Shown here: one piece after another, positions 6,126 to 6,430 of the stretch | Layout of the letters: each line of letters starts with the position of its first letter | Numbering within the stretch: the first letter of the stretch is position 1 | NCBI GenBank assembly: GCA_025997155.1 | Contig: BNUF01000141.1 | Location: 1-6,430, forward strand | Direction: 5' to 3' | DNA length: 6,430 nucleotides | Source of the DNA: Clostridia bacterium | GTDB taxonomy: Bacteria; Bacillota; Clostridia; Lachnospirales; WQUN01 | Notes under the pieces: model-generated | Databases searched by the model: none | Told to the model about the DNA's origin: nothing | What the model saw: only the letters and a program-made list of their open reading frames with translations | Made by a program: the position numbers and the translations under genes

Positions 6126-6154
6126 ATGATACACTTGAAGAATCTCATTGTCAA
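6126..6154 (-). promoter_or_regulatory. Sigma-A promoter for the signal-peptide ORF
   Basis: On the minus strand TTGACA (6154-6149, perfect) and TATCAT (6131-6126, five of six) are separated by 17 bp. The predicted start is near 6119, about 75 nt before ATG 6043. Confidence 0.7.
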
Positions 6155-6172
6155 CAAAATAATATCGACAAT
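6147..6172. promoter_or_regulatory. Dyad over the -35 box, possible operator
   Basis: ATTGTC (6147-6152) and GACAAT (6167-6172) are inverted copies 14 bp apart, and the first overlaps the -35 of the minus-strand promoter. Just upstream, AATTTCG occurs at 6170-6176 and 6181-6187 (11 bp apart) and TCGACA at 6165-6170 and 6185-6190 (20 bp apart). The symmetry suggests a protein-binding site, but 6-bp arms in AT-rich DNA can arise by chance. Confidence 0.3.
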
Positions 6173-6293
6173 TTCGGTTTAATTTCGACACATGCATATT
6201 ATTACAAGCAATTACTTCGTTTTTTCAGAGAACTTTTAACCCTCACCACAAAGGAGAATATTTAGGTATAACTATGAATATTTTTCTCAAAAG

Positions 6294-6309
6294 CAAGTGT
6301 TTACGCTTG
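6294..6309. promoter_or_regulatory. Dyad at the XRE-gene -35, possible autoregulatory operator
   Basis: CAAGTG (6294-6299) and CGCTTG (6304-6309) form an inverted repeat with one mismatch around TTTA, overlapping the first three bases of the -35 box. Small XRE regulators often bind short dyads in their own promoter. The link is inference. Confidence 0.3.
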
Positions 6310-6335
6310 AATTTTCTTCTTTATTGCGCTATAAT
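6307..6335 (+). promoter_or_regulatory. Sigma-A promoter for the XRE-family gene
   Basis: TTGAAT (6307-6312) and a perfect TATAAT (6330-6335) are separated by 17 bp. Transcription would start near 6342, about 40 nt before the ATG at 6383. Confidence 0.75.
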
Positions 6336-6382
6336 GGCAATGTAGGAGTGAGATATACCTTTCAGGAGTGGAGGTGCGTTTG

Positions 6383-6430
6383 ATGAAGGTTAGTTACAAA
6401 AAATTATGGAAACTGCTGATAGACAGGGAG
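6383..6430 (+). CDS. XRE/Cro-type small transcription regulator (5' end only)
   Basis: Only 16 codons are present before the window ends: MKVSYKKLWKLLIDRE. This is the typical opening of the small (about 65-75 residue) helix-turn-helix regulators of Bacillota that begin with a SYxKLWKLLID first helix. The helix-turn-helix itself lies outside the window. ATG 6383 follows GGAGG (6370-6374) by 8 nt and a good promoter lies at 6307-6335. An in-frame TTG at 6380 is a less likely start. The family call rests on a short match. Confidence 0.7.
   Translation, partial: MKVSYKKLWKLLIDRE

Larger units (their letters stand above)
6044..6382. other. AT-rich divergent intergenic region
   Basis: These 339 bases between the small signal-peptide ORF and the right-edge regulator hold no convincing gene. 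They contain a minus-strand leader hairpin (6075-6101), a minus-strand promoter (6126-6154) with nearby repeats, and a plus-strand promoter (6307-6335) with a dyad at its -35. The part at about 6195-6290 shows nothing beyond A+T-rich sequence. AAGGAG at 6251-6256 is too far from the nearest ATG (6274) to support the 23-codon frame there. Confidence 0.7.

Noticed and set aside
6274..6345. 23-codon plus-strand frame starting at ATG 6274
   Set aside because: The AAGGAG at 6251 is too far upstream, and the frame runs through the XRE-gene promoter rather than being transcribed from it.

Overview
The window looks like a piece of a Clostridia-type Bacillota (Firmicutes) chromosome. The support is strong GGAGG-type ribosome binding sites, near-consensus sigma-A promoters with 17-bp spacers, a YycF/PhoB-like two-component pair, a VTC-domain/DUF4956 gene pair of the kind common in Clostridia, and Clostridia-style protein sequences. 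The genus cannot be read from this window. Coding DNA is of medium GC. The stretch from about 5820 to 6380 is visibly richer in A+T.

Layout. Positions 1-1509 (minus strand) hold a two-gene operon: a VTC-domain protein (polyphosphate-polymerase family), then a DUF4956 membrane protein that runs off the left edge. A 170-bp divergent control region (1510-1680) carries a promoter facing each way. Between them are three phased copies of a TGTGGCrCA-like direct repeat, a plausible operator for an OmpR-family regulator. Positions 1681-3715 (plus strand) hold an OmpR/PhoB-type response regulator and its sensor histidine kinase, overlapping by 8 nt. The kinase gene converges on, and overlaps by 20 bp, a long minus-strand gene (3696-5699). 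That gene encodes a MATE-type exporter fused at its C-terminus to a cytidylate-kinase-like domain.

The exporter gene has a consensus promoter (TTGACA, 17 bp, TATAAT, with an extended -10). Its predicted mRNA starts almost directly with a long hairpin that pairs fully only in the minus-strand transcript, where two C/A mismatches become G-U wobbles. The hairpin ends in a U-rich arm, so the leader could be an attenuator. Upstream lies a 63-codon minus-strand ORF with its own promoter, ribosome binding site and a clear signal peptide but no recognisable mature domain. It is either a truncated surface-protein gene or a small secreted peptide. At the right edge, a plus-strand promoter and ribosome binding site lead into the first 16 codons of a small XRE/Cro-type regulator.

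Likely working picture (inference). The two-component system may control itself and the divergent VTC/DUF4956 operon through the shared operator-like repeats. The exporter-kinase fusion is a separate transcription unit. The left edge needs care: bases 1-34 are an exact reverse complement of 347-380, which may be an assembly or chimera artefact affecting the last codons seen of the DUF4956 gene.
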